NCBI GenBank assembly: GCA_018343915.1
Contig: JABRWF010000003.1
Span: forward strand, 4,464,001-4,528,000
Length of the DNA: 64,000 nucleotides
Origin: Agroathelia rolfsii
Taxonomy: Eukaryota; Basidiomycota; Agaricomycetes; Amylocorticiales; Amylocorticiaceae
Reading direction: 5' to 3'
In this document: positions 44,339 to 56,640 of the stretch, in pieces
How positions within the stretch are numbered: position 1 is the stretch's first letter
Layout: every line of letters starts with the position of its first letter
Notes under the pieces: model-generated
The model's database searches: none
Told to the model about the DNA's origin: nothing
Seen by the model: the letters and a program-made list of their open reading frames with translations, nothing else
Translations under genes and position numbers: made by a program

Positions 44339-45111
44339 TTAACCCTCTCTAACCACAAATTCAACCTCGCGGCCGCTCACGGGCGCGTTGTCCCATCCCA
44401 TTAGGCCACTCAGCCATCCACCAGCGCCAGAATCAGCACGGCTATCAAATGCAACGCCACTAGAAATGTCTCCCGAGACACCTAACGCACCGGCATCGTC
44501 TACGGACCGCATTACAGGCGCAAAATGCAAATGCGGTCTACGTGCGGCCAGACTATGCGAGAGTAGATGGCACGCCATAATGAAAAGCAACAAGGTCATG
44601 ATGACCATTGTGCGCGCCTTGAACGAGAAGAAACGCGAGCGCATGCCCGCAGTGCGGGTCGAGAGGCGTTCGCGCCATGTTGGTTCGCGAGGCGGCGCCA
44701 GGAAGGCGATGCTGAAGTCTTTGTCGCACGAGGGCGAGGAGGGTGTTACGATGATAGCTGGTAGGGGCGACTTTTCGGTCACTTGGGACAGGGAGAGGTC
44801 TGTTGGACAATGTCGGTTGAAGAGTGGCATTGACAAAACAGAAACGATTGGTTAGATCGGTGCTGAATGTAGATTGGGGGAAAGGGTGGAGAAGGGAGTT
44901 AATGAGATGGAGAGAGAGTCTAACGAACCTAATGGTGCAGGAATCAAAGTCCAGTCAAGGCGCTGGGGCAGGCGGTGGACACGAGGAGCACCTAAGCACA
45001 AAAAACCCACGCAAGGAAAGGAACACGTAAGAAAGAGCAGCATTTGATTCCATCTTAGTAAAAATGGCATTTGACAAGTACATTGGTGCACTCACGGGGA
45101 CGTCCAGACAT
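44339..45111 (-). CDS. Small conserved fungal membrane protein of unknown function
   Basis: The exons in transcript order are 45111-45096, 44991-44929 and 44799-44339 (179 aa). The N-terminus reads MSGRPRAPRVHRLPQRLDW. It is followed by a Pro/Ser region with SPLPAIIVTPSSPSCDKDFS and FSIAFLAPPREPTWRERL. One clear transmembrane helix, MVIMTLLLFIMACHLLSH, follows a basic stretch, suggesting a type II orientation. The remaining residues, beginning RRPHLHFAPV, form a short lumenal or extracellular tail. I believe such an arrangement recurs in basidiomycete genomes, but I cannot name a family. The two upstream exons restore a natural start; the alternative single-exon start at 44830 would lose the conserved-looking N-terminus. 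Confidence 0.68.
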
Positions 45112-45688
45112 GGCAATGGAATGGTAAAGATGTAGATGCAAAAATAGAATGTGTATGGATTGTGTAACGTAGGTCAAGACAAGACCGCAAGGTTTCTAAC
45201 GACGAAAGCGATGGCCCAGGAACAGCAGCAGCAAATGCGAGGGCACAGTATCAAGATTTCGTAGTGTCAAGACGAGCGCAGGTAGCTAGACGTTGCTAGG
45301 CTAGGGTTTGGTGTGTGTTGGTGTGCGTATGCAGTGGGATAGCGGTTCGAAAAGAGTGGGTGTGATTAAGGAATGTAAGATGGCCAAAGCCAGAGAAAGA
45401 TGAATGTCAGAGGCACTGAGAGAGAGCCTGAGGACGAGGGAGATGGTGGAAGGAGGAGAAAGGGCAAGGGAAGAAGCGCCTGCTTACAGACGCAACCGTA
45501 GTTTGTCCTGTTGGTTTGCCCGAAATGGGCGAGGCCCAAGAATAAGCGAGCCTCGGCCTTGTCCTCAATCAGCATCACGCCTCCCACCGGCACATCAGCA
45601 CATCCGTATGTCCATCTTCAATACCTTCATCATCATCGTACACAGAAAGAAAAAAAAGTACAAGATACATGCAATAGCCCACTGTATA
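45112..45688. other. Intergenic between small membrane protein and bystin gene (both minus)
   Basis: Promoter of the membrane protein gene and 3' flank of the bystin gene. No gene seen. Confidence 0.5.
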
Positions 45689-47590
45689 CTAACTCATCTC
45701 TACATCCGCGTCTGGCCGTGGCGCACCCCTCACTACAGAGTTCACCAGCTCGCGCCGCACCTCGGGGCCAATTTGCGCATGTGGGTGCGCGCGCACGACG
45801 TCAAGCAGCGCCTCCTTCTGATCAGGCGTCAAGTCCGACCCGTACCTTTCAAAATAGACGGATAAGTGTCGTCATCATGATGTAGCTACGACGAAACAAA
45901 TAAAGGTATAATAAGAATATAAACTTACCTCTGCACAAATGAAAGCAGGCTCTGGTGCCATAACACAGGCAAGCGAGCAGGGTCGCCTCGAGACTTGGCT
46001 TTGTAGGTGTTCGAGAGGCGGATAAAGTGGAACACTAAAGCGTCAATTACCTGTAGGCACGGATATGTCAGAGATATTAATTATCTTGCATCTGAATGAG
46101 ATATCATCTTGGCTGTACTTTATAGGGCAGCTCATGCTTCTTGTCGATCAAGACACGAATGAATAGTGAATTGGCACCTGTATCCCAATTGGAAAAAGTT
46201 TAATCTCATATTGTTCGCCAGGAATATATAATCAGCTGACCTGAGTAATCCATCTCTGCGATGCGCATTAGAGCGGCAGCAGACTGCAGCACCGGAATAT
46301 GCTTCTTGGCTAACACTGAAGCTACAATGGTGGCCTCCTTTAGTGTGCATCTTGTCTACTAGATGGATTCAGTAAATGCATTCAGGGATGAGTGAATGGC
46401 AGGAATGCATACCTCAAGAAGCGGGAAGATAACGCCCTTGAACACCGCCGCGGGCTTGAACAGGGCACGACGCAAAGCCTCATAGTAGTGATACTTCAAA
46501 GTTTTATTTTCAGCAATATCGGCGCGGATGGCCTCAAGTAGAACGACACGCAAGAAGAGCTGCGCCTGCGCTGGCTTCATGCTGGGTATAAATGTCTTCA
46601 CAGCCGCATGGACGGCGTTTGCAGTCCAGTTTTCAGGTTCCGTCAGGGCAAGTAGGCGAGCCCAACCTGGTAGGCCGGGCAATACCTTAAGTGGCTTAGG
46701 TAACTTGCCATTTTTGTTTTTGGACATGTATTGTCCAACGCTGGCAAATGAGAGTCAGTTTTAGGCAAATGTTTCCAAAGGCTATAGTGCCCACGTCGTA
46801 TATACCTCGACCACACGAGGATCAAGGCCCAGTGCTGGATCAGGTCTTGACGGATCCTCTGCGAAGGCAAGGATGAGAAGAAGAAGAAAGTATGCACAGT
46901 GGGACAGTGCTTACGTTGGACCGCACTCCCTACCACAGCGACATTGGATGTCTCATTTCCGTCTAGTTTTGCAAAGATGAGGTCTGCTAGCGTCTTTCTC
47001 TCGCCTGCATTAGGTGGTAGGAGGCTATCCAATGTTTGCATGTCACTCTCATCGACACCCTAGCCATTATGCGGGTATCGTCAGCTCCGCCCGACAAACT
47101 GGCAAGCATATATGCGTGCGAACCATGTCATCCTCTGCATGAGTGCCGTACGCCTCCCGATCGTCGCTGTCCTCATCCGAGCCGTCCTCGTCCTCGTCAT
47201 CCGCACTATGTCTGGGCACTCTGGGCCGCGTAAACGCATCGTCGGACCGATCCTGCAGGTCGTCGTCGTCTGCTTCGTCCGATCCGTCCAACTCGGCTTG
47301 CTGGTCCCGGGCGAGCTCGAATATGCGCTGGGACGTTTTTGGATCAAGGATGACCTGTGTAATACAAAGGATGACGGAGGGATGTTGACGGCATGAGTAA
47401 ATGGATGCGTTGTAATGAGCTGACTACATGGACCGACCTCGTCCGAGTTCTCGTGGTCATTTTTACGAGATTTCCTGCGGTGACCAGGTTGGGAGATTTT
47501 GCCGTATTTTGCATGCAGCTGGTCCTCGCCGAGCTGGACATGTAGGGGGTCATGTCTGGGCTTTCCAGACTCCTTTTGAGCTCGAGGCAT
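45689..47590 (-). CDS. ENP1: Bystin / Enp1, 40S ribosome biogenesis factor
   Basis: This is a component of 90S and pre-40S particles needed for 18S rRNA processing and small-subunit export, located in nucleolus and nucleus. The exons in transcript order are 47590-47438, 47354-47124, 47059-46915, 46858-46795, 46740-46413, 46355-46241, 46177-46119, 46050-45929 and 45845-45689 (457 aa). The N-terminal half is charged and acidic (DEADDDDLQDRS, DDEDEDGSDEDS). The bystin domain begins near QTLDSLLPPNAGERKTLADLI and includes PDPALGLDPRVVEVYTTVGQ, LPKPLKVLPGLPGWARLL, NAVHAAVKTFIPSMKPAQAQ and the tail YGSDLTPDQKEALL. It is divergent from UXS1 with 278 bp between starts. Confidence 0.93.
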
Positions 47591-47868
47591 GATGGTAGTG
47601 GTGGTAATAAGTAGAGATAACAGAGTCACTGTAAATAATCCAAAGCTGCGAAATCTTTTCCTGAGAAAATAAAAATAAAAATGGGTGCGATATGCTTCCG
47701 AACGGGTCAAAATGGTAATAATTGATGAGTATGATAGATTTGATTTATTTATTTATTAAGGTCTCCTGTCGCCGTCCACGCCTTTCCCTGCCCCTCCTCT
47801 CCTCATCCTTGTTGTCCTCCTCCTGCATTCATCTCTCCAGCTATCTCTCATAGATCGAAATAAAACCC
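47591..47868. promoter_or_regulatory. Divergent promoter, bystin / UXS1
   Basis: A 278-bp interval between two opposite-strand start codons, so both promoters must be here or overlap the leaders. A pyrimidine-rich tract precedes the UXS1 ATG. No distinct binding motif is claimed. Confidence 0.45.
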
Positions 47869-49577
47869 ATGGCGAGCAAGGTCTGTATCCTGTCCGCGCT
47901 GTTCAGGATTTTTATTTTGTCTGAACCGGATGCTATACATTCATATAGATTAAGACTCTCGACAAGAACGGTCAGGAGATCACCACCGTCGGCTTCCAGC
48001 GCTTCGGTTTCGACAGCGAGGTGCCCCTTGACTCTCTGCGCTCTCTCTACTTGCGCTCCCACTACGTCCACATCGCGAAACAGAACGGAAATGAGGACGA
48101 GCTTGAGGACATCGAGCATGCACGCTTCACGCAGGGCACGTCTTACCAGACCAAATCCATATACTACCCGGACACAAAGTCCATCTCCTACACCACCCTC
48201 TCGCGCTTCCCGCCTGTGAAGTTGCTGCCTCCCTCGCAGCGTAAGCGTATTCTCGTCACCGGTGGTGCCGGCTTCGTCGGTTCGCATCTCGTCGACCGAT
48301 TGATGCTACTCGGACACGAGGTTACTGTGATAGACAACTTCTTCACGGGTTCGAAGACGACCATCTCCCACTGGGTCGGGCACCCTAACTTTGAGCTCGT
48401 GCGACACGATGTCGTCGAGCCGTTCATGATCGAATGTGACCGTACGTTGTGATGTTTCATTTTTCCCTCCCCCCCTGTCCATGGGTGCATCTATGCGCAT
48501 TAGGATAGATTACTATCACTGCACGTGTGTGTCCCTTGATTATCTCACATTGCTTCTCGTCCTTTTTTATTTTATTTTAGAGATCTACCATCTTGCATGC
48601 CCTGCATCGCCGCCGCACTATCAGTTCAACGCGGTCAAAACGATCAAGACGTCCTTCATGGGCACACTTAACATGCTCGGTCTTGCTAAGCGCGTCAAGG
48701 CACGCTTCTTGATTACGAGCACGTCTGGTGAGTACTATAACGCGTCCATGACAAGGCAAAAAAAGCTGATTACCTTCCCCAGAGGTTTATGGTGATCCCG
48801 AGGTCCATCCCCAGACTGAGGACTAGTAAGTCACATGTGTATGACGGTTGCACAGCAGACTCTTACTTTACCAGCTGGGGCCATGTCAACCCTATTGGCC
48901 CGCGCGCATGCTATGATGAGGGCAAGCGTGTGGCTGAGACTCTGACGTACGGATTCCACCGCCAGGACGGCGTTGACGTGCGTGTTGCCCGCATCTTCAA
49001 CACCTACGGTCCTCGCAGTACGTTTACATCTCTCTCTCTCTTTGTCTCTTGAAAACGTTATCAATCATTTTCAACAAATCAACAACGCATCAATCTCATT
49101 TTTATCATCACTTTTACTCACCTCATCATTCCCATAGTGAACCCCTACGACGGCCGAGTCGTGTCCAACTTCATCGTGCAAGCCCTCCGCGGCGAGCCCA
49201 TGACCGTCTACGGTGATGGCAAACAGACGCGTTCGTTCCAGTACATCCACGACCTCGTCGACGGTCTCATCGCGCTCATGAACTCTGATGAAACGCGGCC
49301 GGTGAACATCGGCAGCTCGGACGAGTTCACGATCGGCGAGTTTGCTGGCCTTGTGCGCGACATTGTTGCGCGTGTGCAGGCCGAGGACGGCGATGCGGGT
49401 GCGAAGAAAGTCGAGATCGTGCACAAGCCTATGCCGATCGATGACCCCCAGAAGAGGCGTGCGGATACGACGCGCGCTAAGCAGACGTTGGACTGGCAGC
49501 CACGCTGGACGGTCGCGATGGGTTTGGAGGAGATGGTGAGGTATTACAAGGCGAAGATGGCAGAGGGAAGCATTTGA
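47869..49577 (+). CDS. UXS1: UDP-glucuronic acid decarboxylase (UDP-xylose synthase)
   Basis: This enzyme converts UDP-glucuronate to UDP-xylose with bound NAD+, supplying xylose for capsule or cell-wall glycans in basidiomycetes. The exons are 47869-47880, 47949-48441, 48581-48727, 48783-48825, 48875-49017 and 49138-49577 (425 aa). It is an extended short-chain dehydrogenase. The nucleotide motif is [14 protein letters not shown], the conserved DNFFTGSK follows, then [13 protein letters not shown], a [15 protein letters not shown] block with the catalytic Ser/Thr region, and YDEGK as the YxxxK pair. RTFSYIHD-type sequence appears here as [13 protein letters not shown]. About 100 N-terminal residues precede the fold without an obvious membrane helix. 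The start exon encodes only MASK. Confidence 0.94.
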
Positions 49578-50126
49578 TTTGCATGTCCATCCTGTCTGTT
49601 TTTTTTTTCACTTTGTCTCCTTTTTTTTTTGCTGTGCTCTCGGGATAAAATGCAAGATGAAAAATGAGATGGTGGGACTGTATATCGGACGAGATGATCA
49701 GTAGAAAAGTGTTGGATTTAATGTTGTTGTTTTCCTCTCTCCTGTACGGTCACTTACATACGTAATAGAAGCTTATACACTTGATTCGGCCATCCCAATC
49801 TCGTAGGTGTCTTTGACATTGTAATCGTTGACAAATACCGAAAAACAATGCTTATTATAATCATCAATGAATGTAGTGCATTCAGTCACATTATCGATAA
49901 AGTTTATATTAGCTAGACCTAGAAGGGCAGTACGCCTGAATGTCTTGATTGGATTAATCCGATCATGTTGACGTTCTTCTGATTATCTCGTTTCATGGGC
50001 CATATACGCCATTTTCATATTTCCATTCTATAATAACAAAAGGCGGGAAAGGAAAAGGAAAGAAAAAAAAGCTAAGCACACGATAAAGCAATCCACATCC
50101 ATACGCGATGAGATAAAAGGAGTAAT

Positions 50127-50128
<2 letters not shown>

Positions 50129-50159
<31 letters not shown>
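50129..50159 (+). repeat. (AG)n microsatellite
   Basis: About 15 uninterrupted AG units. Confidence 0.9.
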
Positions 50160-50163
<4 letters not shown>

Positions 50164-50742
50164 AAAAAGGCAGTATAAGGAGCAGGGAAGTAACAAATGT
50201 GTATGCATATGTAAACCAAGGTATATCCGTATCATACTTCGGTATAATTAGCTAGTTGGTTGGCGAATGCACGTGAATTTGCGCATGAATAGACAGATAT
50301 GCGAGGGGCCAGAGAATGGAACAAAAAGGAACAAGACAGAAAGGGGGGAGGAGGAAAAGAATATAATCGAGTAGGGGATTCTCTCATGTGGTCTGGAGCT
50401 GTACGAAGTTTTTGGATGTGTGTGTAGTTACAAGAGGTATGAACTGGAGAGGAGGAAATTATTAGGTACAGACAGCTAAGCGTAAGAAGAAACAAAAAGC
50501 ATAGTTATATGAGCACAAGCTATACCGTATATAGAATGGGAAGTGAAAGCGTGCATGGATACGCAAAAACAAAGCAAAACGAAACATGAAAGACAAAGAA
50601 ACGGACGTTCATGAGTCAATACTCGAAAAAAGACAATGAATACCCAAGAAATATAGAGATATAAATGCAAAAAAGAAACAAAATGAAAAGAGATAACAAA
50701 ACGAAGCTCAAGTTCTCTTGCCAGGTTTAAAGGTGCCTACAG

Positions 50743-50765
50743 AAAAAAAAAAAAAAAAAAAAAAA
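50743..50765 (+). repeat. Poly-A run
   Basis: A run of about 23 adenines near the 3' end of the minus-strand hydrolase-like gene. Confidence 0.9.
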
Positions 50766-50830
50766 GAAGCAACACCCCGCACGATTAAGATCAAAAAAGA
50801 GAGGTAGATACAAGGTAAGAAAAAAACCCC

Positions 50831-53406
50831 TCAAAGGAGGTAACCAGACCACATACGGAAGATGTTATCACTGTTTTGATTGTTCACTTTTGTTATCGAC
50901 CCTTTGGGCAACACGACTGGATTGTGCGTCACCGTCGCGACGGCGCTCGGATTGACGACAGTGCCCCGTCGGCCGCGACTCTCCTTAGCTGAGACGTTCG
51001 CTGCTGCATCGGAGCTCACCGCCGTAGTTGACGACGATGGGGGCGCGGGACTGACGAGTTCCCAGTCCGCGGTGCGCTTCTTGGGCGTGTCGGGCATGGA
51101 GGCGTAATATTGTTTTTGACGGTCTACGTACGCGCTCGCTATCGTATCCATATGTTTTTGGTTTTGCTTCGCGAGTGGAGAGGCTTTGTGTGTGGGAAAG
51201 GTGGGGAAAAGTGGAATTAAAGAGTCAGTATCGGCATTGTGGAGGAGCTATTATTGTAAAAGAATTCTCTAAAGAGAAAAAAGGTTACCTGCTACGGAAT
51301 AACCATCCACGTCTGCATCAATCCAGTGATCCGTCTTACGTTCCGAGTACCTAATCGAAAAAGAGAGAGAAAGCCAGGTTAACAAAATGAAAAGGCACAG
51401 AAGGGATTTCAGCGAAAAGAAGTTTAAGAAGTTTCTATCTCTCTCACCCCTCTACAGGCACATACATGTAAAATATCTCATACTGTCCAAAAAGTAAACA
51501 AGGAACCTACCTCCTTATCGGTCTTCCATCCAATCCGAGTGGCGAAAACGCACTCGATCTCCCTTTGGCAAATTTCCTCAACTCCTCCGTGCGCTTCCGC
51601 ATAGCCTCATCGCTCACACAGGAAAATGACATGGAGCTGGCCGCATCCCGTTCCGCAATGGACTTGTCACCAACGAAATACGAAAGTGTGGCAAGCGCCG
51701 CCTTCATGCGGTCCATGAACGGCGACAAGAACGAGATCGAGGACGAAAGCCGCAGAGGCGACGAGCCACCGACGACAGCCACGGCGGAGAAGGAGATGCT
51801 CCGCCCTGGCTTATTAGTTGGTGATGATGAAGATGCTACGACTGAGGTCAGGGGTGGGCTTGATGACAGCGGTGGGGACGATGATAATGATGATGTAGTG
51901 GTAGCAGCAGCAGCAGTCGCCTTGTGGTCAACATCACGGATGAATTCGAGGAGGATGCGGTTCGTAACGGGTGCCGAGTTGGGCGAGAGACCTGCGGCGC
52001 CTTGTGCACCTAGGAGAAAAGAAAGGAAGAATTCGAGAATGTGAGCTTTCGAGAAGGGCCCCACAAGGGTCTGCAAGGGAGCATAAACATTTACTTCTGA
52101 TAGGATATACCCTGTAATCTGTCTTGCCGACTGCATCAAATATCTCTGCATACGGGTTGCTAACCGGGTAACCAGAACGAACATCGCCCTATTTTCTGTG
52201 TGAGCAAATGGCTATCTACTATTTTCAGGGCCGAGTAGGAGGGGAAGAGGAACGCTGGTAAGAATGTATTCTGAGGTTTTGCATTACCTGTAGGAAAAGG
52301 ACAGGGCATTTGATCGCTTGTGCTATCCGCGGGGTCAACGGTTCGCGCTAGTAGCTTTTTCTCAGAACCAGCCCAAAGACAGAAGCAGTGCAACCACTTA
52401 CACAAAGGGTTGTATGCATCATTTGTAGAGTCTTCAACCGATGGAAAGGTGGTATATGACACTCCCAGTAGGCTATTAGCTAGACACACGGCCAATCCAG
52501 TTCAAAGACAGAAACGTCTAGTACAATAGAAAGCATTACTTACATCATCCAACATATCTTCATCACAGTCTAGACCAATAACATACTTGGATGCTTCGTG
52601 GCTAGCGAGCTCAAACCTCTCGAGTTCGTCGGGATAACACCATTCTTGGACGATGCTGCTGGCAAGCAAGTTTAACGTATTGTCAGCTAATATACTATCG
52701 AGTGAAGAAGCGGATGGTGGCAAAAACCCCATTAGTCCAGAGACTCACTCGTACATGCTCCCAACCCCTCGAAAGCTGTATTACCAGGTCAATCACAACC
52801 AATCCATCTATAGACAGCATTGGGATCACGTACTCTGAGTCTTCTTGTTGTAAGCACAGTGACAAACTTGTGACCATCTCCGGAAACCTAAATTTTGATG
52901 ATAGTGGTGTTGATGTTGATGATGACTATGCCATACAGTCAAAGATAGACTTCGCAACGTACAGTGCAGCCAGACGCAAGGCGGTTAACGTGGAGGACGG
53001 ACCAAAAGCCATAACGTGGCACTGACCCAAATGGAGTCGCTGGAAGGAAGGAAGGAAGAGAGTCTATATAAGACCCAACAACTCTGCGAGAAAGAGAAAT
53101 GGATCCGTATACCTGATGTACAAATGCAACATCAGCCGCCTCCGTCCACAAGTCATATTTCGCCGAGGGACGTGAGAGCGATCCACCAGCAAAGCGCCTG
53201 TCGATCGCGATCATGTTGTAGGACGAGGTAAGACGGTGGTCGTCGAACTGATACTTGAGCCATTGGCAGTCGAGGAAGAGCTGGGGGAGGAGAAGGATCG
53301 TAGGCTTGCTGGGGTCGAATGCGCTGACGTTGCCGAGGGGTGTGTTGGTAGTGTAGTGGATGCGTGCCCAGTCATCGCTGCTGGCATAGATGTCGACGAA
53401 AGGCAT
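50831..53406 (-). CDS. Alpha/beta-hydrolase-like protein with Ser-rich C-terminal extension and no canonical nucleophile elbow
   Basis: The exons in transcript order are 53406-53113, 53021-52963, 52887-52834, 52775-52749, 52658-52544, 52479-52402, 52347-52288, 52211-51511, 51350-51289 and 51183-50831 (600 aa). The N-terminal part follows an alpha/beta hydrolase: DWARIHYTTNTPLG, SKPTILLLPQLFLDCQWLKYQ (strand and oxyanion region) and MIAIDRRFAGGS. At the nucleophile position the sequence is HVMAFGPSSTLTALRLAALFPE rather than GxSxG. Later landmarks are EWCYPDELE and IKCPVLFLQ, the strand before the acid loop. After about residue 330 the chain is Ser/Pro-rich and probably disordered. The acceptor near 52658 is a CAGCAG tandem, so two isoforms differing by one residue are possible. 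Catalytic activity is uncertain. Confidence 0.72.
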
Positions 53407-54904
53407 GATGGAAAATGAAATGTAGACCGGGCTTAGGCGAATATAATACTAGAAGAGAGAGAGAGAAAAAGTCCTCGTCGGCGTCGGAGTTGGCGACACG
53501 GGAGGGTAGTGTACAGAATTGAGTTGGAGCGGAGTGCCGGACTGGCGCAAGCGAACGCCTTGTGGGCTTGGACTTGCTGAGGCACAGCGAGGAGTGCTGT
53601 ATTGGAAAAACGAACGAGAGGTGGTGGTGGATGATGCTGGGCAGCACAAGGTCCGGCGCAGAGGAGTGTGTGCATCCTGTGTGTGGGATCGGCAAAACAC
53701 AAGGCATACCGCCAGACGACGTAAAGGGTAAGGCAAGTTGGCGATGGCGCGTAGACGGACAAAGTCAGCATTCTCATGATCGTCATCGGTCACAGCGCGG
53801 GCGCAGCCGCGACTTGCCACCGTCGGCGCTCGCTTACCACTTTTTCTCACGGCCTCACACCGAGGGCGTATACACAACGGACAAATGACGAGGGCAGAGG
53901 ATGGCGAGCACGAGAGAAGAGGAAGAAAAGAAAAAGAAAAAGCAAAAGAGAGAGAGGGAGATACTTGAATGAGCAACCAGCCCATGGTAGGCTAATAAGT
54001 GGGGATACATGATATGCTACCGCCATAACACGCAGGGTTGGCTGCTCTTTTTCGCCGTTTCGCCCACCCGTCGTCATCAACCATCGTCGTCGTTGTCGCC
54101 TCCGTCTGGCTGACAGTCTATCTATGCTTTGTTATATAATAGTAAATAGAAAAATATCAGCCTAAGTACTAGTATCCGTTTCGTCCATCAGTCAGTTAGA
54201 ATCCCTTCCAGATCTCTCACTGCACGGCATCCATCGGTGCCTATAGTATTACTAGCATCTTCATCATCTCTTTTCCCGGATCAGTAAACTAAAGCCTGAG
54301 AGTGCTCTGGACTTCCTTCAGTAGTATCATCACCAGGAGCAGCAGCGTAAACCGGGGGGGGGGGGCATCATCCAATCGGAGCCAGTAACATTGTCGGCTC
54401 CCTCTCGGGCAGTACAGCCCAGCCCAGCCCAGCCCAAAATAAAGGACAATGACACTTTGTCCTTTCGCCGCTCTGACGGCCTCTCCCTGGTCTATACCAC
54501 TTTTGATATACGTACAGGGTTGCTATGACAGTTATAGTCCGCACTGAACAACGCTACCGATGGGTATAGCCTTGCCGTGCTCCTGCACCTGGCATGGATC
54601 AATACTGTACCACACCTGACGCCTGAATGGCCAAAAAACCGGGATGGTGCCATAGAATGGAGAGACAATGTATGCTCTATTTGATCATATTATTATCATT
54701 TCGATCATAGCTTGACTGGTTTAGTGTTGCGCAATGTGCACGCTTATTTCCTTCATGCGAGTGTACCGCTTAAGCGAGTACGCTCTCGACAACTCTCTTT
54801 TTCTTCCTTCAGCCCTTGCTACTAGCGAGGCCAGAAACGCCGCGGATCACTCACTTTCCGTGCATACGCACACGCGAGTATAATCTCTATATAACATAAC
54901 GTAC

Positions 54905-55009
54905 ATGCCGAATTCGAATTTACCGAGAAGCGAAGGTGGAAGCAAGGAACAAGAGAAATGTGCTGAAGTGAATCAGAAAGATTCGGAGCCTGAAGAAGAA
55001 GTCAAGTAA
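54905..55009 (+). CDS. Possible small hydrophilic ORF (34 codons)
   Basis: An ATG-to-TAA frame encodes a highly charged peptide starting MPNSNLPRSEGG and ending EPEEEVK. It is free of introns and sits alone in a 3-kb gap. The composition is unlike surrounding low-complexity frames, but the length is within chance expectation. No similarity is claimed. Confidence 0.15.
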   Translation: MPNSNLPRSEGGSKEQEKCAEVNQKDSEPEEEVK

Positions 55010-55308
55010 ATAGGACTTGTCACTCTAGCGGATCTACTACCAGGTCAAAGCTCCAGCCTGTCAAGATTCGAAAACAGACACGTGCACGATAGATAATAGA
55101 GTGAGAAAGGGTAAAGATCTCTTGGCTATTGGTTACACATTGGTTTGGGTCAATACACCTACTCATCTCTCTTTTCCTGCACATGCACACCAAGATCCTG
55201 CCCTTATGCTTAAGTTAGCTATTAGTAAAATGGGGTCCAGGCCATCAACACAAATGTTCAGTCAGGTTACATTACGTTTTCACCCCCCTCCCCCACCTAC
55301 CACCCATT

Positions 55309-55310
<2 letters not shown>

Positions 55311-55339
<29 letters not shown>
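55311..55339 (+). repeat. (CT)n microsatellite
   Basis: A run of about 14 CT units, slightly interrupted. Confidence 0.85.
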
Positions 55340-56640
55340 CCTCTCCGAGATCAATGATAACAACCATCACCTTCAAAACGAACGTTATCACCGTCACGGA
55401 CAAACGTAATAGCGCCGCAGTTCAATATACTGCTAATACGCCGACCGGCTTATCATATTCCTTTGCCGACCTCCCCCCCCCCTCCTTCTTTCCTCTTCTT
55501 TTATTATTATCCCACCTCTTCTATACAACATGCAACGTGCCTATATTCATCAATAACGTGATAATGATTGCCAATCCTACGATCTGTCTGTCTCTTTATA
55601 TCCTATATCCTACGTCGCATCATCGGCAACGAGCCCTTGGAGGGTCTGCATAACTTTCTTTTGACGCTAGATATATGAAATGAACAATAGAGTTACGAGT
55701 TAGTACATGCACAGTCGAAACAAGGGTTTTCATAAAATAAAATAAAAAGAAGAAAAAGAATAACCATGATGATGATGGCCGAGACAGCTTTTGTATGGAT
55801 GAATAAACAAAGAGCAAGAAATATAACAAAATAAATATAAAGTGTCAAGACGTAAGGGGCGTCTGACTCCAGATGACGTGTTCGAACGTCGTAGCGTCTT
55901 TTTTTGATCAAGGACGACGACGGGGCGCATACATGGTGCGTCCCTGTGGGATTTGCCGCGTTATTGGGGGTTGCACGCGGAAAGTTGTGGAAGAAAGAAG
56001 GGAAAGGAATAACGAGTCAAGCTAGGCTTGTAGTATCATTTTATCCTTTTGACAAGATCAGAACTAAAGAAGAATAAAAACAAGGCTGAACCAGCCCGCT
56101 CTCCGTTCCCCGCCCTCCGGGCCACTTGGCCATCAGACTTGCGGAAGAGGCTGACGGGATTATGACAGTGGCAACAGCAGCGTAGGAGAGCAACCCAAAT
56201 AAGGGAATGAGGGAGGCAGTAGAGGTACCAAAGGAGGAGGAAGAAGAAGAACCAGCTCAAGAAAAGAGCCCGAAGGAAAATTCGCTTGTCTCAAGAAGAC
56301 GACGCAAGATAGAAGAACGAGAAGGGGGAGATGATTAATGATGGACGTAAAAACGGAATTCAAGGCGGCCGGATATTTAACCCTGGTTTAATGATTCTTG
56401 CTGATTAGAAACTAGAAAAATCTTCTCTTCCTTCGAGCTCCTGCTCTGCCTACATGCCCCCTGCGATCATCAAGCGTAGATAGAAAGGAAGATGAGAAGA
56501 TGATCGCCAGTATTAGTAACAGGACACGGTCAGCCATGTTAGTGTGACTGAGGCCGTCCTGCCCACTGCTGCCGTGTGAGGTGCAGAGTAAGAGTACTGC
56601 GAACAATCAGTCCATCGAAGAGCATTCAAAACAAGGATTA

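Larger units (their letters stand above)
49578..50830. other. Intergenic with microsatellites, convergent
   Basis: 3' flanks of UXS1 and of the hydrolase-like gene. It contains an AG dinucleotide microsatellite at about 50129-50159 and a poly-A run at about 50743-50765. Purine-rich plus strand; no gene seen. Confidence 0.55.
53407..56640. other. Long intergenic interval
   Basis: About 3.2 kb holding the promoter of the hydrolase-like gene and the 3' flank of the minus-strand gene ending at 56641. It contains a G-run near 54353-54366, a CAGCC-type tandem at about 54414-54436 and a CT microsatellite at about 55311-55339. Minus-strand frames at 53433-53985 and 55620-56606 are low-complexity and without domains. 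Confidence 0.45.

Noticed and set aside
44830..44836. Alternative single-exon start of the small membrane protein
   Set aside because: Two upstream exons with good splice sites extend the frame to a better start at 45111.
49578..50830. Possible gene between UXS1 and the hydrolase-like gene
   Set aside because: Only low-complexity frames over AG and A-rich repeats.
53433..53985. Minus-strand frames upstream of the hydrolase-like gene
   Set aside because: No domains, low complexity, and they lie where the promoter and leader of that gene are expected.
56412..56606. Small minus-strand frame starting like a Pmp3 proteolipid (MADRVLLLILAI)
   Set aside because: The second half does not show the Pmp3 Gly-Cys and second-helix motifs and no suitable splice exon was found nearby.
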